Below, piece after piece: positions 1 through 6,711 of a stretch of DNA of 9,582 nt (position 1 is the first letter of the stretch; each line of letters starts with the position of its first letter). The stretch is from Candidatus Methylomirabilota bacterium. Lineage in GTDB: Bacteria > Methylomirabilota > Methylomirabilia > Methylomirabilales > Methylomirabilaceae. The notes under the pieces were generated by a model. It saw nothing but the letters and a program-made list of their open reading frames with translations. It made no database searches and had not been told where the DNA came from. The stretch lies in the NCBI GenBank assembly GCA_016200385.1, contig JACQEV010000401.1:1-9582 (forward strand), given 5' to 3'. Position numbers and translations under genes: made by a program.

Positions 1-1754
1 GGGCGGACGCCACCCAACAGGACACCGGGAACCTGCGCCTCGGAGAAATCAGGGATCGAGCCGAAGTATGGGGCATAGCCGGCGCCGCGCTCGCCGCCTT
101 CGGTCCCAGGTGGCGTCCCTTTCGTCCGGACGTAAGCAATCGGGGCGTCCCGATCGGCGATTGTTTCCGCAGTTCGATAGGCGATCGTCGCCACCAGCTT
201 CAGCCCTTCGGCGTTGATCTTGTCCACGGTGTCCGAGGGGCGGTGGTAGTCGAGATGAGGGCCCGTGAAGAAGTGCAGGACCGGCCGCTCTTTGGCGTAG
301 AAGGGGGTATGGTCGGATGGACCGAATCCGTCATCGCGAAGGGTGAGGTCGAGGCCGAGCCCCGTGCTCGCCTCTTTCACGATCGACCGGAGCCCCTCGC
401 CGGAGCCAACGCCCTGAATGTACAGGCGGTGTTTTTCCATCCGGCCGACGGAGTCGAGATTGATCATCGCGACCGTTCGCTCGATCGGGATCGGCGGCGG
501 GTACTTCACATAGTGGTACGACCCGAGGAGACCGACCTCCTCGCCCGAGAAGGCCACGAAGACCAGGGTCCGCCTGGCGCCGCCCGCTGCGACGAAGGCC
601 CGCGCCAGCGCGATGAGAGCAGCGGTCCCGGAGGCGTTGTCGTCGGCGCCTGGATGAACGGTGTTGAAAGCGGCGGGGGCGAGCGAGTTTTCGCCCCCAA
701 GACCCAGGTGGTCGTAGTGGGCGCCAATCACAACGGCTTCCTCCTTCAGCACGGGATCCCGCCCCGGGAGGATCCCGACAACGTTGGCCGTTTTCCCTCG
801 CTCACGGACCAGCGCGACAGTAGCCGCGAGCTTCGCGCCCTGCACGAGGAACGATTTCGGTGCCAGCCTCTCGTCGATCTCCCGCTGAAGCTGAGGCAAC
901 GTGGTACCCGCACGGCTGAGGAGGATTTCGGGGATGCGACGCTTGATGCTGAGCGCGAGAATGCCGCTGCCGGAGCTGGGAGCACCCTTGAAAGAGAACA
1001 GACGCTCCGGCTCATCGTCATGGTTGTTCGGATCGGTCACCAGGAAGATCGCCTTGGCGCCATGCTCGCGCGCATTGATCACCTTGTAGCGATTGGTGCC
1101 ATAGTGGAAGGCCTCTGCCACGCGGAACGCACCGGCCTGGTCCCGTTCCCGAAGCTCGTGGGTAAAGGCCAGGACCGCCTTCCCCTTCACATCGATGCCG
1201 CCATAATCGTCATACCCGAGCTCAGGAGCGGTGATCCCATAGCCAACGAAGACGACCTCGGCCTCCACCTCCCCGTCGTCTGAGAAGCTGAACGGGACGA
1301 AGTCCATGGAGAGGCGAAACGCGCGCGCTGTCGGACCCACACCGGCCGTGGTGAGCACCAAGCGGTTGCCCTCCCCTAATCGAATCCCCGTGACCAGCTC
1401 GAACGGCTGCAGGTACCCCTCGCCGCCGGACTGGAGCCCCGCCTTTCGGAACTCGCCGGCGATCTGCTCCGCCGCCTTCGATGCGCCTGCGGAGCCTGCT
1501 GCCCGGCCATCCATCTCCGGTGATGCGAGGGTCGCGACCTCGCCGATGAGATCCCCGGCACGAATCGCCTCTTCGCCCAGTCGTGGTTGCGGGGCCGGTC
1601 CCGCCGCGAGAAGCATGAGCCCAAGTGCCAGGACGACCGGGCCGACACGACTCGAAGGGCAAGGGCTCGCCCCCGCTCGGCCCGAGATAGCCCACCTGCC
1701 CAACTTCATCTTGCCTGTATCTCTGATCGTCGCTCTCATGGTCTCTGTCTCCAT
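1..1754 (-). CDS. Secreted M28-family zinc aminopeptidase with PA insert (C-terminus beyond left edge)
   Basis: Seen: 584 codons are open from ATG 1754 to the window edge, with no stop. A consensus AGGAGG (1760-1765) lies 5 nt before ATG 1754, which decides the start over in-frame ATGs at 1739 and 1709. Residues 37-52 form a hydrophobic stretch after a basic, unusually long N-region, so this is a signal peptide or anchor. Residues about 150-290 look like a protease-associated (PA) insert. The M28 metal and catalytic residues are all present: H346 in HYDHLG, D371 in GADDNASG, E405/E406 in SGEEVGLLGS, D434 in NLDSVGR and H504 in DYHRPSDT. Known: such enzymes remove N-terminal residues from peptides outside the cytoplasm using two zinc ions. 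The tail GYAPYFGSIPDFSEAQVPGV resembles the start of the PDZ domain that closes many M28 proteins, so I infer a PDZ end lying outside the window. The substrate is unknown. It is divergent from the Nudix gene at 1858. Confidence 0.93.
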   Translation of the reverse strand, partial: METETMRATIRDTGKMKLGRWAISGRAGASPCPSSRVGPVVLALGLMLLAAGPAPQPRLGEEAIRAGDLIGEVATLASPEMDGRAAGSAGASKAAEQIAGEFRKAGLQSGGEGYLQPFELVTGIRLGEGNRLVLTTAGVGPTARAFRLSMDFVPFSFSDDGEVEAEVVFVGYGITAPELGYDDYGGIDVKGKAVLAFTHELRERDQAGAFRVAEAFHYGTNRYKVINAREHGAKAIFLVTDPNNHDDEPERLFSFKGAPSSGSGILALSIKRRIPEILLSRAGTTLPQLQREIDERLAPKSFLVQGAKLAATVALVRERGKTANVVGILPGRDPVLKEEAVVIGAHYDHLGLGGENSLAPAAFNTVHPGADDNASGTAALIALARAFVAAGGARRTLVFVAFSGEEVGLLGSYHYVKYPPPIPIERTVAMINLDSVGRMEKHRLYIQGVGSGEGLRSIVKEASTGLGLDLTLRDDGFGPSDHTPFYAKERPVLHFFTGPHLDYHRPSDTVDKINAEGLKLVATIAYRTAETIADRDAPIAYVRTKGTPPGTEGGERGAGYAPYFGSIPDFSEAQVPGVLLGGVR

Positions 1755-1774
1755 CACTCCCTCCTGGAATCGAG

Positions 1775-1800
1775 TGTCAACGCGAGGGTCGGAGTTGACA
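1775..1800. promoter_or_regulatory. Inverted repeat TGTCAAC-N12-GTTGACA in divergent intergenic region
   Basis: Seven-base perfect arms at 1775-1781 and 1794-1800 sit between the divergent peptidase and Nudix genes. The right arm contains the -35 box of the Nudix promoter. The left arm is a mirror-image TTGACA facing the peptidase gene, but the matching -10 position would fall on the peptidase start codon, so it is probably not a second promoter. It could be an operator for a dimeric regulator, or chance. Confidence 0.35.
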
Positions 1801-1823
1801 GAGGCGCCCAGGGTCTTTATCCT
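1795..1823 (+). promoter_or_regulatory. Sigma70-type promoter of the Nudix hydrolase gene
   Basis: A consensus -35 box TTGACA (1795-1800), a 17-base spacer and TATCCT (1818-1823, 4 of 6 to consensus) lie ahead of the ATG at 1858. Transcription would start near 1830 and leave a leader of about 28 nt. The ribosome site is GGAGGC (1849-1854), 3 nt from the ATG. Confidence 0.6.
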
Positions 1824-1857
1824 CGTCTGGACAAGGCACACTGTTGCTGGAGGCGAA

Positions 1858-2406
1858 ATGAAACTCATCGAACGAGTCATCGGCAAGCGAGTGGTCTACT
1901 CCGGACACTACCTCTCGACAGAGCAGCAGACGGTTGTCCTCCCCGACGGCCGACAGGCGATCCGGGACATCGTCCATCCCCCGGACGCCGTGGCAATTGT
2001 CCCGATCGACAACGCCGGACATATCTACCTCGTTCGGCAGTACCGGCTGGCGATCCGGAGGGCGATCTACGAGATCCCGGCCGGGATCATCGACCATGGC
2101 GAACGACCGGCCACCACCGCTCGCCGGGAGTGCGAGGAGGAAATCGGGTTCCGCCCCAAGCGGCTCGTCAAGCTTTGCACCTTCTATTCCGCCGTTGGCT
2201 TCTCCACCGGCTCGATTCAACTCTTCCTGGCTCTGGGGCTTATACCCGGTCGAGCCGGCCAGCATGACACCTCGGAGTTCCTTCAGGTCCATGCGATCCC
2301 CTTCGAGCGTGCCCTCCGCTGGGTCGCGGCAAACAGGATCGTGGACGCGAAGAGCATCATTGGAATTCTCTGGGCCCAGCAGCGGCTTGCTCTGCAACGG
2401 TCCTAG
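1858..2406 (+). CDS. Nudix hydrolase, ADP-ribose pyrophosphatase type
   Basis: This 182-residue cytosolic enzyme probably hydrolyses ADP-ribose or a related nucleoside diphosphate sugar to AMP and a sugar phosphate, which clears a reactive NAD breakdown product. Seen: a perfect Nudix box (G-x5-E-x7-R-E-U-x-E-E-x-G-U) spans residues 76-98, with G76, E82, R90, E91, E94, E95 and G97. It follows the PPDAVAIVPID and VRQYR strands and the EIPAG lead-in typical of the ADP-ribose pyrophosphatase subgroup. The open frame extends upstream to 1306, but that part is a shadow of the peptidase gene. ATG 1858 is chosen for its ribosome site, its promoter and the usual family length. Odd: the downstream SPGF-x-x-E-like segment of the subgroup reads SAVGFSTGS here, without the proline and the acidic residue, so the substrate is less certain. 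The gene stands alone and converges on the hydrolase at 2569. Confidence 0.9.
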   Translation: MKLIERVIGKRVVYSGHYLSTEQQTVVLPDGRQAIRDIVHPPDAVAIVPIDNAGHIYLVRQYRLAIRRAIYEIPAGIIDHGERPATTARRECEEEIGFRPKRLVKLCTFYSAVGFSTGSIQLFLALGLIPGRAGQHDTSEFLQVHAIPFERALRWVAANRIVDAKSIIGILWAQQRLALQRS

Positions 2407-2407
2407 G

Positions 2408-2423
2408 ATCGGCGTCGGCCGAT
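2408..2423 (+). terminator. Short stem-loop after the Nudix gene, weak terminator candidate
   Basis: ATCGGC (2408-2413), loop GTCG and GCCGAT (2418-2423) form a perfect 6-bp stem beginning 2 nt after the stop codon. No run of T follows, so it is not a canonical intrinsic terminator. It may act as a stabilising 3' hairpin. Confidence 0.25.
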
Positions 2424-2467
2424 TGAAGAACGGGATCGGACCCGCAGAGGGGAGGTCGCCTTCCCTG

Positions 2468-2569
2468 GTGCCGTTCCGACTTTGTACCACACATGAAAAC
2501 ATCGTGCGACAGCCGATCAGTATGCTGATACGTCAATGTGTCGTTAGGCGGATAACGTTGGAACGGCAC
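2468..2569. repeat. 102-bp element with imperfect terminal inverted repeats
   Basis: The left end GTGCCGTTCCGACTT (2468-2482) and the right end, read inward on the other strand, GTGCCGTTCCAACGT (2569-2555) match at 13 of 15 positions, including a perfect outer 10 bp. The interior is visibly more AT-rich than the flanks and holds the small hairpin ATCAG-TATG-CTGAT (2516-2529). It lies between two convergent genes. Its right edge touches the TAG stop of the hydrolase (2569-2571). The right end shares 16 identical bases with a second element at 3979-3994. I see no target duplication and no transposase. A miniature non-autonomous element or a dispersed intergenic repeat is likely. Confidence 0.5.
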
Positions 2570-3516
2570 TAGCGGCCAAGGAACTCCAAGATGGTTTGAT
2601 TGGCCTCAGTTGGACGCTCCCACATCGACATGTGACCGGTTCCTGTGATCGCGAGCAGCTCGGAGTCCTTGATCACGCTGTGGAGCTTTTTGCCGACTCG
2701 CATCGGAAACACCTCGTCTTGATCCCCCCAAATGATCAATGTCGGCTTTCTTAAGGTCCCGAGGGCACTTTCGTACCGCGTGATCTCCTCGGCGTGGCGG
2801 GCCGTTGAGGTCATGACCCTCGCGGTCCCCGCAATGCGGCCGATCCCGTATTGCCGCTCCACCACCGCATCGGTGATCAACCGATCGTCAAAGACCATTT
2901 CCATCAGCGTCGCCCGGAGCATGCCGCGCGTATGCAGGGCGACAGCCAGGTAAGGCAAGAGCGGGACGTTGCGGATCGCGAGGAACCAGCGGAAGGAGGG
3001 ATTTCTTACCTCGGTGACCACGTCGGGTGGGATGCTATCGATCAGGACGAGCTTATCGACCCGCTCGGGATAGGTCACGGCAAACGCCCAGGCAATGCCC
3101 CCGCCCATCGAGGTGCCGATCAGGCTTGCCCGCCTGAGGCCGAGTTGGTCCATGAACTGCTTGATCGAGTCAATGAAAAGGGCCAGCGTGTATTCGACCT
3201 TGGGCCGATCTGAATAGCCGTACCCGATGAGGTCGGGGATGTACAGGCGATACCTCTTTGACAGCGCCGCCATCTGCTTTTCCCACACCCACATCTCCCC
3301 GCCAAAGCCGTGGAGCAGGAGGACCGGCGCCCCCTCGCCTGTCACTGCATAGAAGATCGTCCCTTCCCGGATCCCTGCTGTTTTGAGCTCGAGGCCCGGG
3401 TTCCACTCAAAGACGACTGGCCGGACGAGCGAGTGTCCGCACCCCAGCACCAGGGCAGCCAGGACGAAGCAGAGGGTCACACGTCTGCTGCGCACGACCA
3501 AGTGCCTATCGGACAC
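2569..3516 (-). CDS. Lipoprotein-like alpha/beta-fold hydrolase
   Basis: Seen: 315 residues from GTG 3516. Basic RSRR is followed by a hydrophobic run ending in LVLGC, so residues about 9-26 resemble a lipoprotein signal with Cys26 as the lipidated residue. Alpha/beta-hydrolase motifs follow in order: HGFGG (69-73, oxyanion hole), GTSMGG with nucleophile Ser136, WGDQDEVFP with Asp267, and GTGHMSMWERP with His295. The triad is therefore complete. Known: such proteins cleave ester or similar bonds, and the substrate cannot be read from sequence. The frame is open to 3579, but that part overlaps the TPR gene. GTG 3516 overlaps the TPR stop by 11 bp, and GTG 3495 or 3480 would still keep the signal. 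No strong ribosome site is seen, so translation may be coupled to the TPR gene. Inferred site of action: anchored at the outer face of a membrane. Confidence 0.85.
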   Translation of the reverse strand: MSDRHLVVRSRRVTLCFVLAALVLGCGHSLVRPVVFEWNPGLELKTAGIREGTIFYAVTGEGAPVLLLHGFGGEMWVWEKQMAALSKRYRLYIPDLIGYGYSDRPKVEYTLALFIDSIKQFMDQLGLRRASLIGTSMGGGIAWAFAVTYPERVDKLVLIDSIPPDVVTEVRNPSFRWFLAIRNVPLLPYLAVALHTRGMLRATLMEMVFDDRLITDAVVERQYGIGRIAGTARVMTSTARHAEEITRYESALGTLRKPTLIIWGDQDEVFPMRVGKKLHSVIKDSELLAITGTGHMSMWERPTEANQTILEFLGR

Positions 3517-3823
3517 GCTGCAGCCGCATCGCCTCGGCTCTTGCCGCCTCCGCCTCGGGCACCATCCCCCGCTGGACATACAATCGGGAGAGCTCCGTGT
3601 GGTACAGCGCCTCCTCTGGATTCAGCTCAATGGCTTTCCTGATTGCCGCGATCGCCTCGTCCACATTTCCTTTCTTGTTATAGCAATTGGCCAGAGCAAA
3701 GTAGGCGTCTGCGTAGGTCGGATCGAGCTGTACAGCCTCGTCAAAGGCCGCGATCGCGTCGTCCAGGTTCCCTTTTCCGTACGCCCCCAAGCCCTTTCCG
3801 AAGAGCTCCTCCCTGGTGGACAT
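3506..3823 (-). CDS. Small tetratricopeptide repeat (TPR) protein
   Basis: Seen: 105 residues made almost wholly of three TPR units, at about 3-36, 37-70 and 71-104, with the usual pattern (GNLDDAIAAFDEAVQLDPTY, GNVDEAIAAIRKAIELNP). There is no signal peptide or membrane segment. ATG 3823 is chosen because GGAGG lies about 10 nt upstream. The frame extends to 3886, but the extra residues are low-complexity and run into the repeat element. Known: TPRs are protein-binding scaffolds with no catalytic role. It lies directly upstream of the lipoprotein-like hydrolase and overlaps it by 11 bp, so the two are probably made from one transcript, and the TPR protein may serve the hydrolase or an unseen partner. 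The partner is unknown. Confidence 0.85.
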   Translation of the reverse strand: MSTREELFGKGLGAYGKGNLDDAIAAFDEAVQLDPTYADAYFALANCYNKKGNVDEAIAAIRKAIELNPEEALYHTELSRLYVQRGMVPEAEAARAEAMRLQRVR

Positions 3824-3874
3824 GCTGTTTCCGCCTCCCTGATTCTGTCTTCGGTCGCTGCGTGGTGCCGGCTT

Positions 3875-3993
3875 GTACCGCTCCAACTCTTGATGGCGAC
3901 TTCGCCGTTCCGCACGGTCGCGCCCATTGCCGCCTCGTAGGGGCGACCCGCCGGGTCGCCCCTACCATTCGGCGCATCACGTTGGAACGGCAC
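3875..3993. repeat. Second repeat element, about 119 bp, with degenerate inverted ends
   Basis: The right end (3979-3994) repeats 16 bases of the element at 2555-2570 exactly, and the next 12 bases inward are partly conserved. A degenerate left end, GTACCGCTCCAACTC (3875-3889), matches the inverted end at 11 of 15 positions. The interior differs from the first copy and holds the palindrome at 3937-3965. It lies between the Nudix gene and the TPR gene, so any TPR promoter would have to be inside or beside it. Confidence 0.45.
3937..3965. repeat. Perfect palindrome, 14-bp arms with a 1-nt centre
   Basis: GTAGGGGCGACCCG (3937-3950) and its exact reverse complement (3952-3965) flank a single C. 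It would form a very stable hairpin on either strand. No T run follows on either strand, so it is not a standard intrinsic terminator. GC-rich palindromes of this kind occur as dispersed repeats in many bacterial genomes. Confidence 0.75.
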
Positions 3994-4033
3994 TCGCAGG
4001 ATCCCCATCAAGACCCGGAGAGTAGGCTGCAGG

Positions 4034-4489
4034 CTACCGGATGGCTGCCAGGGCTTGCCGCCGCAGGGCATCGGTGATCCGGATCCGATGCAGCGGCACC
4101 AGCAATTGTGGCAAAGCCGCAGGCTCGAAGTAGGCCAGCTCCAACGTCTCTGGACAGGTCCGTAGCTGCCCGCTGACGATGCGACACTCAAAGCAGGTAT
4201 TGATAAAATGGACAACACGGCCATCGGGGTACCGGACGACCTGGAGCTTGGGGTCCGAATAGACGCCGACGAGCTTCACCACCTCGACGAGGAGGCCGGT
4301 CTCCTCCTCCACCTCCCTCCGGATGGCGTCGGTCACCGACTCACCGATTTCCACGGAGCCGCCTGGCAGCCCCCACTGGCCATTGTCGGATCGTCGCTGC
4401 AACAACACTCCGTACCGCTCGTTCAGGATCACCGCCGAGACCGATGGCCGGATCTGCTGCGCCTTGCTCACGTCGGGTTCGATCAGCAC
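4034..4489 (-). CDS. Nudix hydrolase, MutT-like, substrate unknown
   Basis: Seen: about 151 residues with a perfect Nudix box at residues 44-66 (G44, E50, R58, E59, E62, E63, G65), preceded by LLQRRSDNGQWGLPGG. That context is typical of MutT-like and general Nudix proteins acting on nucleoside di- or triphosphate derivatives. The start is uncertain. GTG 4489 has GGAG 9 nt upstream. The frame continues to TTG 4516, and GTG 4471 would begin just before IRPSVSAVI, where family members often start. It is divergent from the phosphoesterase gene with about 62 bp between them, and lies 210 bp upstream of the TPR gene on the same strand, with the repeat element in between. It differs from the Nudix gene at 1858 in box context and C-terminus, so it is not a recent duplicate. 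The exact substrate cannot be inferred. Confidence 0.88.
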   Translation of the reverse strand: MLIEPDVSKAQQIRPSVSAVILNERYGVLLQRRSDNGQWGLPGGSVEIGESVTDAIRREVEEETGLLVEVVKLVGVYSDPKLQVVRYPDGRVVHFINTCFECRIVSGQLRTCPETLELAYFEPAALPQLLVPLHRIRITDALRRQALAAIR

Positions 4490-4551
4490 GTGGTCCGTCT
4501 CCAAGTAGGCCAACAAAAAGGGACTTGCGCAGCCCCAGAAAGGGTATTACC

Positions 4552-5817
4552 ATGAATCGCTCAGACTGTCCATCCCTCTTCAATGTGGGCCATTACCAGA
4601 CGATGTTCCTGACGATACCATTTGTTCTTGTCCGTTCGATCATACTGGCGCTGCTGGTCGGCTCTCAGCTCTATCTCTTCTTAAAAGGAGATCGGGCGTT
4701 GCGGCGATCCCGCCTGAACCAGCAGCGCAAGCGGCAGCTCCGCATCGCCCTCGCCGGATTCTTTGTCTCGATTCTTTGTGTCTATCTCTACCTTCTGTTT
4801 CGGGCGGCCCCGCTAAAGCATCTTTCTCCGCTGATCCTATACGGGCTGATTTATCCTACCGCCATCTGGAGCTTCGGATCGGTCTTCTCATTCCTCTTTC
4901 TGCTCTCGACCGACCTGCTCGGCCGGTGCACCCGACTGATCCGTTCCAGGGTGAGCAGAACGACTCAGCCCTCTGCGCCAGCATTCGACTCCTCGCGCAG
5001 GCGGTTCATGCAGGCGGGCCTGAGGGCGCTGGCCGCCACGCCCGTCATGGTATCGGGCTACGGCGCGTTGTACGAAAGCAACGGGTGTCGGATCGAGGAG
5101 GTACGCCTGTCCCTCGACGCCTCCCGCCGCTTCGACCCTCCTCTCAAGGTGGTCCAGGTCTCCGACATCCACTCCGGTCTCTTCATGACTCCCGCCCAGA
5201 TGCGTCACTGTGCCGAGACGGTCCAGCAACTGCAGCCCGACCTGTTCGTATTGACGGGAGACTTCATCTCCAACTCGGTGGCCTACCTGTCCCCCTGCGT
5301 CAAGGAGATGGCGCGGGTGCAGGCCCGGTACGGCAGTTTCGCCGTCCTTGGAAACCATGAGCACTGGTACGCCAAGCCTGAAGAGGTCTTCGCCATCTTC
5401 GAGGGCGGAGGAATCCCGGTCCTGCAGAATGCCCATCGGGTCTTGGAGACCGACCGGGGCCCAGTGGCGCTGGTTGGCATCGACGATCTCCGCTTCGGGC
5501 TGCCCGATCTCGAGCAAGCGCTCGAGGGCCTCGACCCGAAGCTTCCGAGGATCCTTCTGTCTCATCGCCCTGAGGTCTTCCCACAGGCTGCCGCTCACAA
5601 CATCGCCCTCACCTTGTCCGGACATTACCATGGCGGGCAGATCAAGGTGAGCCTCCTCGGTGTCGATTTCAGCCTTGCCCACCTGCTGAGTCTCTACCCT
5701 GAGGGCCTGTATCGCCTCGGGCATTGCCACCTGTACGTCAATCGCGGCCTCGGGACTACCGGGACCCCCGTTCGGCTCAACGCCCCTCCCGAGATCACCC
5801 TCTTCCACCTGTCCTAG
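4552..5817 (+). CDS. Membrane-anchored metallophosphoesterase (YkuE/YaeI-like)
   Basis: Seen: 421 residues from ATG 4552. Three hydrophobic segments (about 17-44, 65-83 and 91-118) precede SSRRRFM (147-153), which resembles a twin-arginine motif, and a weakly hydrophobic stretch. The calcineurin-type domain follows with every metal motif: D205/H207 (SDIHSG), G236-D237 (TGDFI), GNHE (267-270), H338 (LSHRP) and GHYHGG (357-362). Known: this family hydrolyses phosphate mono- or diesters with two metal ions, and membrane-linked relatives include YkuE and the UDP-diacylglucosamine hydrolase LpxG. The substrate here is unknown. The frame is open to 4444, but that part overlaps the divergent Nudix gene. 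ATG 4552 has only a modest AAAGGG site 8 nt upstream. The gene converges on the gene at 5949. Which side of the membrane the catalytic domain faces is an inference. Confidence 0.88.
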   Translation: MNRSDCPSLFNVGHYQTMFLTIPFVLVRSIILALLVGSQLYLFLKGDRALRRSRLNQQRKRQLRIALAGFFVSILCVYLYLLFRAAPLKHLSPLILYGLIYPTAIWSFGSVFSFLFLLSTDLLGRCTRLIRSRVSRTTQPSAPAFDSSRRRFMQAGLRALAATPVMVSGYGALYESNGCRIEEVRLSLDASRRFDPPLKVVQVSDIHSGLFMTPAQMRHCAETVQQLQPDLFVLTGDFISNSVAYLSPCVKEMARVQARYGSFAVLGNHEHWYAKPEEVFAIFEGGGIPVLQNAHRVLETDRGPVALVGIDDLRFGLPDLEQALEGLDPKLPRILLSHRPEVFPQAAAHNIALTLSGHYHGGQIKVSLLGVDFSLAHLLSLYPEGLYRLGHCHLYVNRGLGTTGTPVRLNAPPEITLFHLS

Positions 5818-5948
5818 TTCCGTTCCAGTCAACTTCACCTAGCGGCGTTGCCGGCCCCCAGTGCGCTCCCTGTCCGACATCCCGGGACGGGCTCCCTGAC
5901 CGAGGGGACGACGTACCCATGGACATTTGGAGGTGCCTTGGCAGCCGA

Positions 5949-6617
5949 TCAGCGCCGCTGAGCGAGGAACAGACGATGATACGCAGCCAAGTCTGCCCGA
6001 GAAATCTCCGGCCAGGCGACCATCTCGCGGTACAGGCCCCCGGGATCGGTTGTCATCCTGTCACAGCCACGCCGGCTTCCTTCGGTGACGGCCTGTACCT
6101 GCCGATGAATGAGAGGCACCAACAGTTTGGCCTCTGCCTGCGCCACCACACCGGGAAGCGACGGGGGCGGTAAAAGGTAAAATGCCAGGCGGCTCACCAC
6201 AAGGGGATCTGGCGACGCCCTCGTCTGCCGGTACTCCAAGACGATCTCCATCAGTGCGGAGAACTGTCGAGTCGCCGTGAGTGGGATGGCAATCTCGGTG
6301 CGGTAGATTCGCTTCCCAGGCTGTTCCGTTAGGCTGTCGACGTCCCCTTCGAGCCCCCAGTGCCGGTCGATGACCCGGATGCGGCGGGCGGTGGGTTGGG
6401 TGACGCTGTAATCTCTTAGCGGGGGGTAAAGACGACCGAACAGGGCAGCGGCAAATCCCGGATGGCTCAGGAGGAACTCATAGGCCAATTCGGTCGCCCG
6501 GCATTGCATCCCCGGGACCTCGCGGACCAGGAGACGCTCCTCGGCAGAGACAGGCGACATCCAGCAATGAAATAGAGCCAATGCGGCGACTGTAATGACG
6601 AAAGCGCGATGCATCAT
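5949..6617 (-). CDS. Secreted protein of unknown function
   Basis: I do not recognise this family. Seen: 222 residues from ATG 6617 (a second ATG follows at once). A clear signal peptide (AFVITVAALALFHCWMSPVSA) should be cleaved after VSA-EE, near residue 25. The mature part has mixed alpha/beta character, basic patches (ARRIRVIDRHW, YRTEIAIPLTATRQ) and only two cysteines (in PGMQC and RRGCDR). It has no repeats, no lipobox and no catalytic motif I can name. The frame continues upstream to ATG 6704, but that extension would place 29 polar residues before the signal. No strong ribosome site is visible. It lies about 95 bp downstream of the permease fragment on the same strand and converges on the phosphoesterase. 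Location is probably periplasmic. Confidence 0.65.
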   Translation of the reverse strand: MMHRAFVITVAALALFHCWMSPVSAEERLLVREVPGMQCRATELAYEFLLSHPGFAAALFGRLYPPLRDYSVTQPTARRIRVIDRHWGLEGDVDSLTEQPGKRIYRTEIAIPLTATRQFSALMEIVLEYRQTRASPDPLVVSRLAFYLLPPPSLPGVVAQAEAKLLVPLIHRQVQAVTEGSRRGCDRMTTDPGGLYREMVAWPEISRADLAAYHRLFLAQRR

Positions 6618-6711
6618 CCGCTGGCATGAGACTTGATCACGTTGTGAGATCGCGGCCAAGGCAGGCATGGCGGCACACCCCTTGCGCCGCAACTTGTTCG
6701 GCACGAATGCA

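Noticed and set aside
243..1283. Long plus-strand open frame of 346 codons
   Set aside because: It lies opposite the M28 peptidase, which carries all five metal and catalytic motifs. The plus-strand translation is low-complexity, Arg/Glu-rich and has no recognisable domain.
1752..1780. Second promoter (TTGACA on the minus strand) for the peptidase
   Set aside because: With 16-18 bp spacing the -10 would fall on the start codon (GTGATG-like), which is not promoter-like and would leave no leader for the AGGAGG site.
1777..2502. Minus-strand open frame of 241 codons
   Set aside because: It is antisense to the first Nudix gene. It has no motif and starts in intergenic DNA.
2543..2569. GTTAGGC resembling an integron attC core site
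   Set aside because: No partner core site (RYYYAAC type) is found at a suitable distance, there is no integrase, and the neighbouring copy lacks the core.
3506..3579. ATG 3579 as start of the alpha/beta hydrolase
   Set aside because: It would overlap the TPR gene by 74 bp and place 21 extra Arg/Cys-rich residues ahead of a good lipoprotein-type signal.
3937..3965. The palindrome as an intrinsic terminator for the second Nudix gene
   Set aside because: Neither strand has a T run after the stem.
4888..5838. Minus-strand open frame of 316 codons
   Set aside because: It is the antisense shadow of the metallophosphoesterase, whose motifs are complete. High GC content makes long shadow frames common here.
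5817..5948. Third inverted-end repeat element after the phosphoesterase
   Set aside because: Only one end-like sequence (GTTCCGTTCCA) is present. No facing TGGAACGG-type partner occurs before the next gene.
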